Origin: Gaiellasilicea sp963811885
GTDB lineage: Bacteria; Actinomycetota; Thermoleophilia; Gaiellales; Gaiellaceae
Reading direction: 5' to 3'
Assembly: GCA_963811885.1 (NCBI GenBank)
Contig: CAWETB010000014.1
Location: 1-64,000 of the forward strand
DNA: 64,000 nucleotides
Made by a program: the position numbers and the translations under genes. Every line of letters starts with the position of its first letter. The first letter of the stretch is position 1. Positions 8,734-18,332 of this stretch are shown one piece after another. Below the pieces are notes generated by a model. It had not been told where the DNA came from. It saw only the letters and a list, made by a program, of their open reading frames with translations, and ran no database searches.

Positions 8734-9148
8734 CGGCGGCCCATCCCTTCCTTGCGGGGAGGAACGCGCAAACGATCCGAGCGCCGCACTCTCGGAAGGC
8801 TCAAGCTGATCCTCCCGTCGAGTTACTGCCCGCATTCTCCCGATGAGAAGACACAGAAGTCAACTGACTGTTCGTCCAGGCTCAGCAGGAGTCCCGGCCG
8901 GCTGGTACCGCTCGCGGGGGGAGGGGGCTCCGCTATCCGGATCGGTGCGACAAAGATGGCTGCTCCAACCTGCTGGATTGGGGCTCGCGCGCCGTCGCAC
9001 GGGACAAGGCACCCAGCACCCACGTGTCATCAGGTGCCAGCGCCGTTCGAATCCCGTATGGGCCTTCCTTTCCAGCTTGAACTCGCGGAAACGGCTTGAA
9101 GCCGTCGGTCAGGCGTGTCGGGGGTGTCGGGAAAGTGCAAGTGGTGCC
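8734..9148. other. Non-coding stretch with a tRNA T-arm-like sequence
   Basis: No supported gene. Bases 9045-9054 (GTTCGAATCC) followed by CGTATGGGCC look like the 3' end of a tRNA on the plus strand without the rest of the molecule, possibly an old attachment-site remnant just upstream of the integrase-like remnant. Confidence 0.3.
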
Positions 9149-9250
9149 CCCTCGACGTGGCAGTCGACCTACGCCAAGGATTTCGGGAAACAGCATCGCG
9201 ATGAAGCCCGCGAGACGCTCCTCGCTGCCGGATTTGGTTCGGTCCGCTGA
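9149..9250 (+). pseudogene. Possible tyrosine-recombinase C-terminal remnant
   Basis: The last 30 or so codons of an open frame read WQSTYAKDFGKQHRDEAR and then a helical tail to TGA 9250. The STYAK...H motif followed by a short helix is the usual C-terminus of phage-type tyrosine recombinases (the catalytic Tyr region). No upstream catalytic Arg-His-x-x-Arg box can be read in any frame, so only a fragment is present. Its place about 100 bases from a tRNA gene fits an island integrase. Tentative. Confidence 0.35.
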
Positions 9251-9317
9251 CACCGTGCTGACACCGAGCCTGTTTTGGCGGGTGGACCGGCCTCTCAAGC
9301 CGTCACCAGTAACAAGA

Positions 9318-9340
9318 AAGGCCCCGTTTCCGGGGCCTTT
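9318..9340 (-). terminator. Terminator of tRNA-Val
   Basis: AAAGGCCCCG / CGGGGCCTTT hairpin about 6 bases beyond the tRNA 3' end on the minus strand, followed by a T-rich TTTCTTGTT. It is symmetric enough to stop transcription from both sides. Confidence 0.75.
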
Positions 9341-9345
9341 TCGTA

Positions 9346-9418
9346 TGGGCGGTACTGGGCTCGAACCAGTGACCCCCAGCTTGTCGAGCTGGTGCTCTCC
9401 CAACTGAGCTAACCGCCC
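9346..9418 (-). tRNA. tRNA-Val (anticodon GAC)
   Basis: Minus-strand sequence folds into a full cloverleaf of 73 bases: acceptor GGGCGGT/ACCGCCC, D-arm with AGCTCAGTTGGGAGAGC, anticodon stem CCAGC/GCTGG with loop TCGACAA (anticodon GAC, valine), and T-arm CTGGTTCGAGCCCAG. CCA is not encoded. It marks the right edge of the sparse accessory region and is a plausible integration site. The start of the conserved gene block lies just beyond it. Confidence 0.97.
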
Positions 9419-9438
9419 TTGCGGGGGTGCATGCTACC

Positions 9439-11601
9439 TCACGTCGGGCAGCGGTCCATGGGTTCGCGCTCGTCCGCGAGGGCGATGATGCGGATCAGAA
9501 TGCCCGCCGGGCGATCGACGTAGCCCGTGAGCGCCGACTTGGTCGGATCGCGGTAGACCCCCGACACCGTCGGGGTCGCGACCGTGATGCGCCCCGTGCC
9601 GCCGGCCGGCACGCAGACCTGGAGCAGGCGATCCACGGACGTGTTCGGAGGGATGGCGATGTTCCACCGGCCGAGGTTCGAGGTGACCGTGACCGGCCGT
9701 GTCTCGAGCGGATCCGGTGAGGCGACGGCAATGGTGACGAAGCGCCGTAGCGCGGTCTTCTGGCCCGGCTCCGGAAAGACCGTGATGGTCGCGGGCCGAT
9801 GCGGGCGCGTCCAGCCGTCGGGATAGATGCCATCGGCGAGCCAGGTGGCGCGCCACGGCCGTTCGGTCTCGAGCAGGTACGCGTCGCGGTCGAAGACCAC
9901 TTGCCGGCCGGCGAGCCGGAAGCGCACGTCCGTCTGATGGAACAGCGCGAACTCGTGTCTCAGGGGCGTCGACCGCGGCGCCCGTGCGCGCGATCGAAGT
10001 GCGTGCGCCAGTGGGGTTCCTTCTTCAGCGACATGTCGGCCATCGTCTCGACCGCGCTCTCGTTCCAGAACTCGAGGTCCCACCAGTAGCCCTGGCCGGC
10101 CCACCAGTCAGGCCCGCCGACGGGGTACTTCATCACCGTCACGCGCCCCGTCGGCCCGACGTTGCGGTCGACCCAGTCGAACACGACGCCCTGGTCGAGC
10201 GTCACCGGCAAGCCGTTGGTGCCGTTGACGGCGAACAGCCGGTCGAACGCGTAGACGGTCTCGAGCGGGAGCGCCACCGACGCGAGCACGGCGACCGCGA
10301 TCACCGTGGGCCGCCAGGGCACGAATGCCTTCGCGAGCAGCAGCGCCTGGGCGGCGACGAGCGCGGCGAGCACGAGCAGGACGTGCGCCCACCGGGTCGA
10401 CGTCGCAAGCTGCAGCAGCTCGTTGTTCAGGATCGCGAGCGGCGAGTCGACGTTGAACTTCTCGTAGATGGCGAGCGGTGCCGATGCGAACCCGATCGCC
10501 GCGACGAGCGTCGGGACGACCAGCGCCCACCAGCGCGGCCACTGCCGCGAACCCAGCGCGGCGGCGAGGCCGACGAGGACGATCGGCACGACGTAGAACA
10601 GGTAGCGGTCCTTCACCAGCCCGGCCCCGAAGCGCTGGTTGAACGACGCGACCTGAAGCGTGACGAGCAGCAGCGCGGTGGTGCCGACGACGGCGAACGC
10701 GCGCTCCGGCCCGGGCGTCGACGGGCGGAGGCGGTCGACGAGCCAGCCGGTGCCGACGATGAAGGGCAGGATCGCGAGCCCGAGCGCCAGCAGCGCCACG
10801 TGCTCGAACGCGAGCCGCACGAGCCCGAAGTCGAGCCGAACGTGCTCGGCGGTGACCGAGTAGGAGCCGAGCAGCTGCGAGCCCTTGCCGATCGCAATCG
10901 CCCCGAGGACCACGAGCAGGAGGCCGCCGAAGAGGAGCACGAAGGGCCGCCGCGTGCGCCAGAGGTTCCGCGGGGCGCCGCGCGGCGTCGCGTCGAGCAT
11001 CGCCTCGACGATCGACCGCGACGACGAACACGGCCAGGAGCACGACGAACTGGGTGCGCGCGAGCACGGCGACGCCGATGACGACGAGGGCGAGCAGGTC
11101 GGTCCGCCACGACTTCCGCGCCACGGCGTGGGTGAGGGCCAGCAGTGCCCAGCAGAACGCCGGGTACGCCACGACCTCCGTCAGCAGGAACGACGCGAGC
11201 GCGACCCACGGCACCGCGACGCTCAACGCGCCGGCCCAGAGCGCCACCAGCCGCCCGAGCCCGATCCGGCGGGCGAGCAGGTAGACCGGGATCGCGGCAG
11301 ATGCGATCAGGAACGCGTTCAGCCGGTGCGCGCCCTCGAAGCTCGCCGGGACGTTGCCGTCGCCGTAGAACGGCGAGATCAGGATGGGATACAGCTGGTT
11401 GACGTTCGGCACCAGCTCGCCGTGCAGGCGCGGCAGCAGGGAGCCGGTCTGCGCGACCGAGACGGCGAGCCGCTCGTAGTAGAGCTCGTCCGTCATCACG
11501 AACCAGTTCTTCACCCGCGTCGTCGCGAGCGAGAGAACCCAGCCGAGGAAGAGTGCGACGGCGACCACCGAGGCGCCGTCGACGAGGTAACGCGACCGCA
11601 T
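9439..11601 (-). CDS. PMT/ArnT-like membrane glycosyltransferase (GT39-type)
   Basis: A single large membrane protein of about 720 residues starting at ATG 11601 (MRSRYLVDGAS). The first 400-450 residues carry about ten or more hydrophobic helices. Right after the first helix comes MTDELYYERLA, the acidic Asp-Glu loop typical of GT-C enzymes that use lipid-linked sugars (PMT, ArnT, arabinofuranosyltransferases). The C-terminal about 200 residues are a beta-rich exported domain (TITVFPEPGQK, WNIAIPPNTSVDRL). The frame breaks twice: one extra G near 11012, and two extra bases in a GC run near 9990. The likely role is transfer of a sugar to an envelope acceptor outside the membrane; the substrate cannot be read. 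Confidence 0.75.
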
Positions 11602-11621
11602 CGGCGGCCACGATAGTCGTC

Positions 11622-12098
11622 TCAGCGGAGGAAGCGGAGCGGATCCACGGGCACGCCGCGCCGTTCGATCTCAAAATGGAGGTGCGTGCCGGAGCAGCTG
11701 CCCGTGCAGCCGGCGAGGCCGAGACGCTGTCCTCTGCGGACGTGCTGACCCGGATGGACGCGAACGCGCGAGAGATGCGCGTAGAGCGCCGTGTACGGGC
11801 CGGGCAGATCGAGGATGACGACGTTGCCGTAGCCCTCGTAGCCGGAGACGTATCCCGTCTTCTTGACCGTCCCTGCGAGCACCGACCGAAGCCGCAGCGT
11901 GCGCAGCATGCCGATGTCGATTCCGGCGTGGCGGTGGCTACCGCGCCACTCGCCGAAGCGGGCGGTGACGGTGCCGCTGGCCGGCCAGACCATCTGGAGA
12001 CGCGCAGCGGTGTCCGGGCGTGCCGAAGCCGCTGGTGCGACGGCGAGAGAGGCGAGCAGGACGACGAGCGCGCTCCGCAAAGGGAGCGTCCGTGTCAT
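11622..12098 (-). CDS. Secreted M23 (LytM) peptidase, copy 1
   Basis: 158 residues with an N-terminal signal peptide (LVVLLASLAVAPAASA). The LytM domain keeps the zinc ligands: HAGIDIG (H-x3-D) near residue 57 and HLHFE near residue 140, with YAHLS and GYGNVV typical of the fold. The Cys pair in AGCTGSCSGTH may be a disulfide next to the active site. It acts outside the cell on peptidoglycan cross-bridges or stem peptides, or as an activator of an amidase. About 50% alike to the next gene, indicating a tandem duplication. Intact frame. Confidence 0.88.
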   Translation of the reverse strand: MTRTLPLRSALVVLLASLAVAPAASARPDTAARLQMVWPASGTVTARFGEWRGSHRHAGIDIGMLRTLRLRSVLAGTVKKTGYVSGYEGYGNVVILDLPGPYTALYAHLSRVRVHPGQHVRRGQRLGLAGCTGSCSGTHLHFEIERRGVPVDPLRFLR

Positions 12099-12160
12099 GG
12101 GCAGGGCGCAACGTAGCCCCGCCTTCCCGGCGTGCCATCACTCGTCCGGGGGAGATCGGC

Positions 12161-12655
12161 CTACCCCAGATAGGGAAACGGGTCGATCGGGACGCCGTTC
12201 ACGCGCAGCTCGAAATGGAGGTGCGTGCCCGTGCAGGAGCCGGTGCAGCCGGCCTGGCCGACCGGGTCGCCGACGTCGAGCCACTGCCCGGGGACGACCT
12301 GCGCGACCGAGAGATGCGCGTAGAGGAGCGTGTAGCCGCGGCCGATGTCGACCGTGACGACGTTGCCGTAGCCCTCGTAGCCGGTCAGCCAGCCGGAGGC
12401 CGTGACCGTGCCGGCGGCAGCAGCGCGGACGTCGAGCGAGCGCAGGATCCCGACGTCGAGCCCGAGGTGCATGCGCCCCCAGCGCGGCCCGAAGCGGTCG
12501 GTCAGCGTCCCGTCGGCCGGCCACTCCAGCGAGAGCGGCTGCATGTGCTCGAGGTAGACGTCGAGCGGGCCGTCGGGGACGGCTGCCGCGGGAGCGACGG
12601 GGACGAGCAGGGCGAGCAGCGCGGCGAGCGCGCCGAGTGAGTGCCGCACGAGCAA
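12161..12655 (-). CDS. Secreted M23 (LytM) peptidase, copy 2
   Basis: 164 residues with signal peptide (LAALLALLVPVAPAAA). Zinc motifs are HLGLDVG and HLHFE; GYEGYGNVV, YAHLS and AGCTGSCTGTH match copy 1 closely. It is 62 bases upstream of copy 1 in the same direction, probably co-transcribed. Both copies are single-domain enzymes lacking LysM or SH3 cell-wall binding domains, so localisation to the wall must rely on other contacts. Intact frame. Confidence 0.88.
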   Translation of the reverse strand: MLVRHSLGALAALLALLVPVAPAAAVPDGPLDVYLEHMQPLSLEWPADGTLTDRFGPRWGRMHLGLDVGILRSLDVRAAAAGTVTASGWLTGYEGYGNVVTVDIGRGYTLLYAHLSVAQVVPGQWLDVGDPVGQAGCTGSCTGTHLHFELRVNGVPIDPFPYLG

Positions 12656-12712
12656 GCGCGGGAGGCTAGCAGCATGTGGCGGGGTCAGCGGCGGCGAACC
12701 CGGCGGCCGAGC

Positions 12713-13934
12713 TCAGAAGATCTCGGGGCACCAGGGCTTCGGCGCGCCCGTCCGGAAGAGCGCGTCCGCTCGCACGGCTCCCCCCTCCTTCAGCTCGCGC
12801 ACGACGCCGGCGCGGGCGAGCTCGCCGAAGCCGAAGCCGCCGAGATACGCCGAGCCGAGCTCGCCGACCCCGAGCGCCAGATCGGGCTCGTCGTCCGTCC
12901 GCTCCGCCGTCCCACCGCCGACCCGCCAGCGGCCGGTGTTCTCCGGCAGGAACGAATCCTCGACCTCGAGCACGACTGGCGCTTCGTCGGCGTACACGCG
13001 CGCGGAGAGCGCCGCGCCGACGTCGACCAGCCGGACCCAGAGCCCGTCGCCGACGCGCAGGTTCATCCGGCGCGGATACGTGAGCTGGTGCAGCAGCGGA
13101 TGGTCGATCGGGAGCAGGTACGCCTTCAGCGTCGCCTTCCAGTCCATGTCGAGCAGGACCCGCCAGAGCTCGCGCGTCGCCAGAGGCCCGTCGCCGACCG
13201 CCTCGATCACGTCGACGTGGCCGACCGAAGCGCCGCCCTCGAACTTCATGTGGATGCGGTAGAGCGCGTAGCCGGCGGGCTCGCCGTCGAGCTCGAGCAC
13301 GATCACGTTCTTCTCGCCGCCACCCTGACGCCGGTCCGGCGGATCCGGGAGGTTGCGCGTCTCCCACCAGGTGTCGGTGCGCGCGAACATCCCTGGCGTC
13401 CGCACGCGGACGCGGTCGTAGATCGCGGCGATCACGTCCTTCGACGAGTCGAGCGGGACGAGGCGGAGGGTCGCGCGGTCGTCGGGCGGCTCCCGCAGGG
13501 CGGCGTAGCCGCTCGGCAGGGCCATCTCGCCGGAGAGCGATGCGAGCCCGTAGCCGAAGCGGCGGTAGATGACCTCCTCCGAGGCCCAGAGCGCGGCGAG
13601 CGGCTCACCGCGGTCGCGGATGTCCTCGAGCTGGGCGCGCATCATCGCCGTGAGCACGCCGCGGCGCCGGTGCGTGGGCAGGACGCCGACGACCGTCACC
13701 CCGCCGCAGCGGGCCGTTCCGCCCGGCACGGTGAGCTCGAACGGGAACGCTCCCGCGCCGCCGACGATGCGGTCGCCGTCGAACGCGGCATGCATCCGGT
13801 CGAGCGGCAGGTTGCTCGAAAAGCGCTGTGCGGCCTCGTCGTCGGCGGGCCAGCCCCCGAAGTAGTGGCCGATCGCGCCGACGGCGCGCTTGAACTCGTC
13901 GAGGTCGCGCGGTCGGGCGGACGTCCCAGGCCAT
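12713..13934 (-). CDS. Eis-like GNAT acetyltransferase, copy 2
   Basis: About 406 residues starting at ATG 13934, which directly follows the stop of the upstream Eis gene. One extra base near 13905 breaks the frame between MAWDVRPTA and DLDEFKRAVG. The two N-terminal GNAT folds include the acetyl-CoA loop VVGVLPTHRRRGVL and the ALWASEEVIYRRFGYG segment. The sterol-carrier-like C-domain ends in WCPEIF. The chain ends in Phe, as in mycobacterial Eis, where the terminal carboxylate serves as the catalytic base. Eis enzymes acetylate amines such as aminoglycosides; the natural substrate here is unknown. Paralog of the next gene. Confidence 0.85.
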
Positions 13935-15143
13935 CTAGAAGACCTCCGGGCAGTACGGCGGCAGGTCGGTGCGGAAGAGCAGCGTGGCCGCCTCGGCGGC
14001 TCCGTCGCGCCGCTCCGAGGCGCGGCCCGCGTGGACGAGGCGATGGAAGTCGAAGGCGCCGAGATAGGCGGCCGCGAGATCGGCGACGTCGAGAGCGAGG
14101 TCGGCGGTGTCTTCGGTCCGGCCGGCGTCGTCACCGACGCGGTAGCGGCCGGCGTTCCACGGGCAGACCTCGTCGGACACCTCGAGCACGATCGACTCCC
14201 CCGGCTTGTACGACCGGGCCTTGAGGGCGGCATCGACGTCGACGAGCCGCAGCCAGAGCGCGTCGCCGAGCCGCAGGCCGAGCGCACGCGGGTCGCGGAC
14301 GTTGAGGAAGAGCGCCGAGGCGGGATCGAGGCTGAAGACGTCGACCTTGACCGTCAGGTCGATCGAGTGGAGGTAGCGCCAGAGCTCGAGCTCGACCGCC
14401 GACGAGGTGCCGAACAGCTCGACGACGCGCACCTCGCCCTTGGCGAAGCCGTCTTCCCATTCGTCCTTGACCCGGTAGGTCGTGTAGCCCTCCGCGTTCC
14501 CGTCCACCTCGGCGACGGCGTAGAACTTCTGGCTCGCGCCGCGCCGCCACTCCTTGGGGTCGGCGAGCCGCAGCTCCTTCCACCATGGCTCCGAGCGCGA
14601 GAGCATCCCCGCCCGACCCGTGCGGAACCGGTCGTAGATCTGCGGGAAGAGCCGGTACGCCTCCTCGGCGTCGGTCAGCCTGACACTGAGGTTCGTCGGC
14701 GGATCGTGCTTGAGCACGAACCGCCTCGGATTGGACTTCGCGACGAAACCTGGCACCGCCGCGCCGTAGCCGAAGCGGCCGTAGATCGACGCCTCCGAGG
14801 CCCAGAGCGCCGCCAGCGGCTCGCCCCAGCCGTGGACGTCTTCGAGCTGGCGCCGCATGAAGTCGCGCAGGATCCCGCGGCGGCGGTGCGTCGGCAGGAC
14901 GCCGACCCAGGTGACGCCGGCGCACGGGAGCTCCCCGCCCGGGATCGAGAGATCGAACGCGTATGCCGCCGCGAGCCCGACCGCCTTGTCGCCGTCGTAC
15001 GCCGCGAGCGCGCGCGACGGGGGCAGGATCTTCCGCTCGCGCTCCCAGTCGTGGTCCTCGAGCTCGGAGCCGAACGCCCCCTCCGCGGCCTCCATCGCCG
15101 CCCGCAGCTCGTCCTCGACCGGAGGCCTGATCTCGATCGTCAT
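13935..15143 (-). CDS. Eis-like GNAT acetyltransferase, copy 1
   Basis: 402 residues, intact, ATG 15143. Order: GNAT domain 1 (residues 1-130) with acetyl-CoA loop WVGVLPTHRRRGIL, then ALWASEASIYGRFGYG; GNAT domain 2 (130-290); and a C-domain (290-402) with LRLGDALWLRLVDVDAAL and terminus YCPEVF. Length and C-terminal Phe match mycobacterial Eis (hexameric, terminal carboxylate as base). It runs with the paralog at 13934 without a gap (TAG/ATG adjacent). Substrate range differs widely in the family, so drug resistance should not be assumed. Confidence 0.88.
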   Translation of the reverse strand: MTIEIRPPVEDELRAAMEAAEGAFGSELEDHDWERERKILPPSRALAAYDGDKAVGLAAAYAFDLSIPGGELPCAGVTWVGVLPTHRRRGILRDFMRRQLEDVHGWGEPLAALWASEASIYGRFGYGAAVPGFVAKSNPRRFVLKHDPPTNLSVRLTDAEEAYRLFPQIYDRFRTGRAGMLSRSEPWWKELRLADPKEWRRGASQKFYAVAEVDGNAEGYTTYRVKDEWEDGFAKGEVRVVELFGTSSAVELELWRYLHSIDLTVKVDVFSLDPASALFLNVRDPRALGLRLGDALWLRLVDVDAALKARSYKPGESIVLEVSDEVCPWNAGRYRVGDDAGRTEDTADLALDVADLAAAYLGAFDFHRLVHAGRASERRDGAAEAATLLFRTDLPPYCPEVF

Positions 15144-15155
15144 GCCCCGATTAGA

Positions 15156-17318
15156 TCAGTCGATCTTCTGCAGCGGGGCGTAGTCGAGCATCAGCTTGCG
15201 CTCGCTGCCGTCGCCGGCGAAGCGCACGGTGACGACGCCGCCCGGCTCGATCCGCGTGATCACGCCCTCGCCGAGGGTGCCGTGACGAACGCTGTCGCCG
15301 GTCGCGAGGGACGGCTGGTCGGTCCGCGGGGCGATGTCACGCGTTTGTGCCGCGGAGCCGTAGCTTCGCCAGGAGGACGGGCGCAGCCGCTCGCGCTCGA
15401 CGTGGCGGTCGGGCAGCTCGTCGAGGAAGCGCGAGGGCAGATGGCTCGTCGTCCGCCCCCAGAGCAGGCGCGAGGAGGCGTGCGTCAGCGTCAGCTTCTC
15501 CTCGGCCCGCGTCAGGCCGACATAGAAGAGCCGCCGCTCCTCCTCCACTCCCTGCTCCTCGATCGAGCGGGCGCTCGGGAAGATCTCCTCCTCGACGCCG
15601 ACGACGAAGACGGCGCGGAACTCGAGCCCCTTCGCGTTGTGGATCGTCATCAGGGTCACGTTCGACTGCTCCTCGCCGAGCGCATCCTGGTCGGAGTAGA
15701 GCGAGATCTCCTGCAGGAAGCCGGACAGCGTCGGCTCCTCGGCCTGCTGGGCGTACTCGCGGGCGCCGTCGACGAAGGCCTCGAGGTTCTCGATCCGGCC
15801 GCGCGCCTCGATCGTCCGCTCGGCCTCGTACGCCTCGAGCGTGCCCGAGCGCTCGAGCACCGTCTGCAGCAGCTCCGGCACCTCCAGCTCCTGCGCCGCC
15901 GAGCGGAGCGAGTCGAGCAGGTTCTTCAGGCTCGTGACCGCCTTGACCGCGGCGGTGCCGAGCCCGGCCTCCGTCGGGAAGTCGAGCGCGTCGAAGAGCG
16001 AGCGGTTGTGCGAGTCGGCGTAGGAGACCAGCCGCGAGATCGTCGTGTCGCCGATCCCCCGCTTCGGCCGGTTCGCGATCCGCATCAGGCTGACCGCGTC
16101 GTCCGGGTTGTCGAGCACCTGCAGGTAGGCGGTCGCGTCCTTGACCTCGGCGCGCTCGTAGAAGCGCGGGCCGCCGATCACCTGGTAGCCGATCTGGTGC
16201 AGCCGCAGCGTCTGCTCGAGCACGCGCGACTGCGCGTTCATCCGGTAGAAGACCGAGATCTCGCTGCCGGAGTACCCCTCCTCGACGAGGCCGGCGATCT
16301 GCGCGGCCACGTAGCGCGACTCGGCCTGCTCGTCCTCGACCTCGATCACGCGCACGGGATCGCCGTCGCCGAGCTCCGACCAGAGCCGCTTCTCCTTCCG
16401 CTCCGAGTTGTGCGCGATCACGGCGTTCGCCGCCTCGAGGATCGCGTTCGTGGAGCGGTAGTTCTGCTCCAGCGGGATCGTCCGCGTCTCCGGGAAGTCG
16501 CGCTCGAACTCGAGGATGTTGCGGATGTCGGCGCCGCGGAAGGCGTAGATCGACTGGTCGGGATCGCCGACGGCGCAGATGTTGTGGTGGTGCTCGGCGA
16601 GCAGCTGCAGCAGCCGGTACTGCGCGTGGTTCGTGTCCTGGTACTCGTCGACCATCACGTAGCGGAAGGCGTTCTGCCAGTGCTTCCGCGCGTCCGGGAA
16701 GTTCTCGAGGATCTGCACCGTCAGCATCAGCATGTCGTCGAAGTCGACCGCGTTCGAAGCGGCCAGCTTCTTCTGGTAGAGCGCGTACGCCTCGGCGACC
16801 GTCTGGTCGTAGAAGGAGGCGATCTGCTCGGCGTACATGGCCGGCGTGATCAGCTGGTTCTTCGCGTTCGAGATCTGCGCATGGACGCCGCGCGGGGCGA
16901 AGCGCTTCGGATCCTTCTCCAGCTCCTCGAGCACCTGCTTGACGAGCCGCACCTGGTCGGCGCTGTCGTAGATCGTGAAGTTCGACTTGTAGCCCAGCCG
17001 CTCGGCCTCCCGGCGGAGCATGCGGCCGCAGGCGGCGTGGAACGTGAGGATCCAGATCGCCCGCGCCATCGGGCCGAGCATCGCCGTCAGCCGCTCGCGC
17101 ATCTCGCCGGCGGCCTTGTTCGTGAAGGTGATCGCGAGGATCTCGTTCGGCTTCACGCCGATCGCGGAGGTCAGGTGCGCGACCCGGTGGGTGAGCACGC
17201 GCGTCTTGCCGGAGCCGGCGCCCGCGATCACGAGCAGCGGCCCCTCCGTGTGCAGCACGGCCTCCCGCTGGGCCGGGTTCAGGTTCGCGAGGTACTGCTC
17301 GGGAGAGGCAACGGACAC
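15156..17318 (-). CDS. pcrA: ATP-dependent DNA helicase PcrA/UvrD
   Basis: 720 residues from GTG 17318 (VSVASPEQYL); upstream in-frame sequence is only the antisense of the aldo-keto reductase. SF1A helicase motifs in order: Q-motif NPAQREAV, Walker A GAGSGKT, Ia TFTNKAAGEMRER, II VDEYQDTN, III AVGDPDQSIYAFRGA, IV EQNYRST, V TIHNAKGLEF, VI YVGLTRAEEKL. The C-terminal tail has the Tudor-like GDSVRHGTLGEGVITRIE segment that contacts RNA polymerase in PcrA. It is the 3'-5' helicase of nucleotide excision repair and of transcription-replication conflict removal. Intact, usual length. Confidence 0.95.
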   Translation of the reverse strand: MSVASPEQYLANLNPAQREAVLHTEGPLLVIAGAGSGKTRVLTHRVAHLTSAIGVKPNEILAITFTNKAAGEMRERLTAMLGPMARAIWILTFHAACGRMLRREAERLGYKSNFTIYDSADQVRLVKQVLEELEKDPKRFAPRGVHAQISNAKNQLITPAMYAEQIASFYDQTVAEAYALYQKKLAASNAVDFDDMLMLTVQILENFPDARKHWQNAFRYVMVDEYQDTNHAQYRLLQLLAEHHHNICAVGDPDQSIYAFRGADIRNILEFERDFPETRTIPLEQNYRSTNAILEAANAVIAHNSERKEKRLWSELGDGDPVRVIEVEDEQAESRYVAAQIAGLVEEGYSGSEISVFYRMNAQSRVLEQTLRLHQIGYQVIGGPRFYERAEVKDATAYLQVLDNPDDAVSLMRIANRPKRGIGDTTISRLVSYADSHNRSLFDALDFPTEAGLGTAAVKAVTSLKNLLDSLRSAAQELEVPELLQTVLERSGTLEAYEAERTIEARGRIENLEAFVDGAREYAQQAEEPTLSGFLQEISLYSDQDALGEEQSNVTLMTIHNAKGLEFRAVFVVGVEEEIFPSARSIEEQGVEEERRLFYVGLTRAEEKLTLTHASSRLLWGRTTSHLPSRFLDELPDRHVERERLRPSSWRSYGSAAQTRDIAPRTDQPSLATGDSVRHGTLGEGVITRIEPGGVVTVRFAGDGSERKLMLDYAPLQKID

Positions 17319-17351
17319 GTGTTCGATGCTAGCGCCAGCTAAGGTCGGTGG

Positions 17352-18332
17352 ATGGAGACGCGCACCCTGGGCACCCAGGGGCTCGAGGTCTCGGCACTGG
17401 GACTCGGCTGCATGGGGATGTCCGAGTTCTACGGACGGACCGACGAGGGCGAGGCGATCGCGACGATCAGGCGCGCACTCGAGCTCGGGGTCACCTTCCT
17501 CGACACGGCCGACATGTACGGCTGGGGCGCGAACGAGCGGCTCGTGGGCAAGGCGATCGAGGGCCGGCGCGAGGACGTCGTGCTGGCGACGAAGTTCGGG
17601 AACGTCCGCGGCCCGAACGGCGAGTACCTCGGCATCGACTGCAGCCCCGCCTACGTCCGGTCCGCCTGCGAGGCGTCGCTCGAGCGACTCGGCGTCGAGA
17701 CGATCGACCTCTACTACCAGCATCGCGTCGACCTGCAGACGCCGATCGAGGAGACGGTCGGCGCGATGGCCGACCTCGTGCAGGAGGGCAAAGTGCGCCA
17801 CCTCGGCCTCTCCGAGGCGGCGCCGGACACGATCCGGCGCGCGCATGCCGTCCATCCGATCACGGCGCTCCAGACCGAGTACTCGCTCTGGACGCGCGAT
17901 CCCGAGGCCGAGGTCCTGCCGACGGTGCGCGAGCTCGGGATCGGCTTCGTCGCCTACAGCCCGCTGGGCCGCGGCTTTCTCTCCGGCCGGATCCGCTCGG
18001 CCGACGACCTGGACGAGAGGGATTTCCGGAGACGCGGCCCGCGCTTCCAGGAGGACAACCTGCAGCGGAACCTCGAGCTCGTCAGGGAAGTCGAGGAGGT
18101 GGCGGCGGAGAAGGGCGCCACGCCGTCGCAGGTCGCCCTGGCCTGGGTGCTGGCGCGAGGCGAGGACATCGTCCCGATCCCGGGGACGAAACGGCGGTCG
18201 TACCTGGAGGAGAACGCGGCTGCGGCTGCGATCGAGCTGAGCCCGGAGGACGTCGAGCGGCTCGAGCGCGCGTTCCCGGTCGGCGTCGCCGCAGGCGACC
18301 GCTATCCGGACATGTCCACCGTCAACCGGTGA
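17352..18332 (+). CDS. Aldo/keto reductase
   Basis: 326 residues, intact. (beta/alpha)8 barrel with the catalytic tetrad visible: Asp in FLDTADMYG, Tyr four residues on, Lys in LATKFG and His in YYQHRVD. The NADPH site is in YSPLGRGFLSG and IPGTKRRSYLEEN. The closest style is the AKR11/AKR13 group (IolS/YajO-like) that reduces aldehydes with NADPH. It starts 33 bases from pcrA, divergently, so the promoters share a very short space. The next gene begins within its stop (GTGA overlap), implying co-translation. Natural substrate not known. Confidence 0.9.
   Translation: METRTLGTQGLEVSALGLGCMGMSEFYGRTDEGEAIATIRRALELGVTFLDTADMYGWGANERLVGKAIEGRREDVVLATKFGNVRGPNGEYLGIDCSPAYVRSACEASLERLGVETIDLYYQHRVDLQTPIEETVGAMADLVQEGKVRHLGLSEAAPDTIRRAHAVHPITALQTEYSLWTRDPEAEVLPTVRELGIGFVAYSPLGRGFLSGRIRSADDLDERDFRRRGPRFQEDNLQRNLELVREVEEVAAEKGATPSQVALAWVLARGEDIVPIPGTKRRSYLEENAAAAAIELSPEDVERLERAFPVGVAAGDRYPDMSTVNR

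Noticed and set aside
8933..9407. Open frames on both strands across the tRNA-Val gene (e.g. ending in GGTGLEPVTPSLSSW)
   Set aside because: These are the well-known translations of a tRNA gene and its flanks, not proteins.
13890..17342. 1150-codon open frame antisense to eis and pcrA
   Set aside because: Long antisense frames are expected at 70% G+C; the product is Arg/Glu/Val-rich without domains, whereas pcrA and eis are certain.
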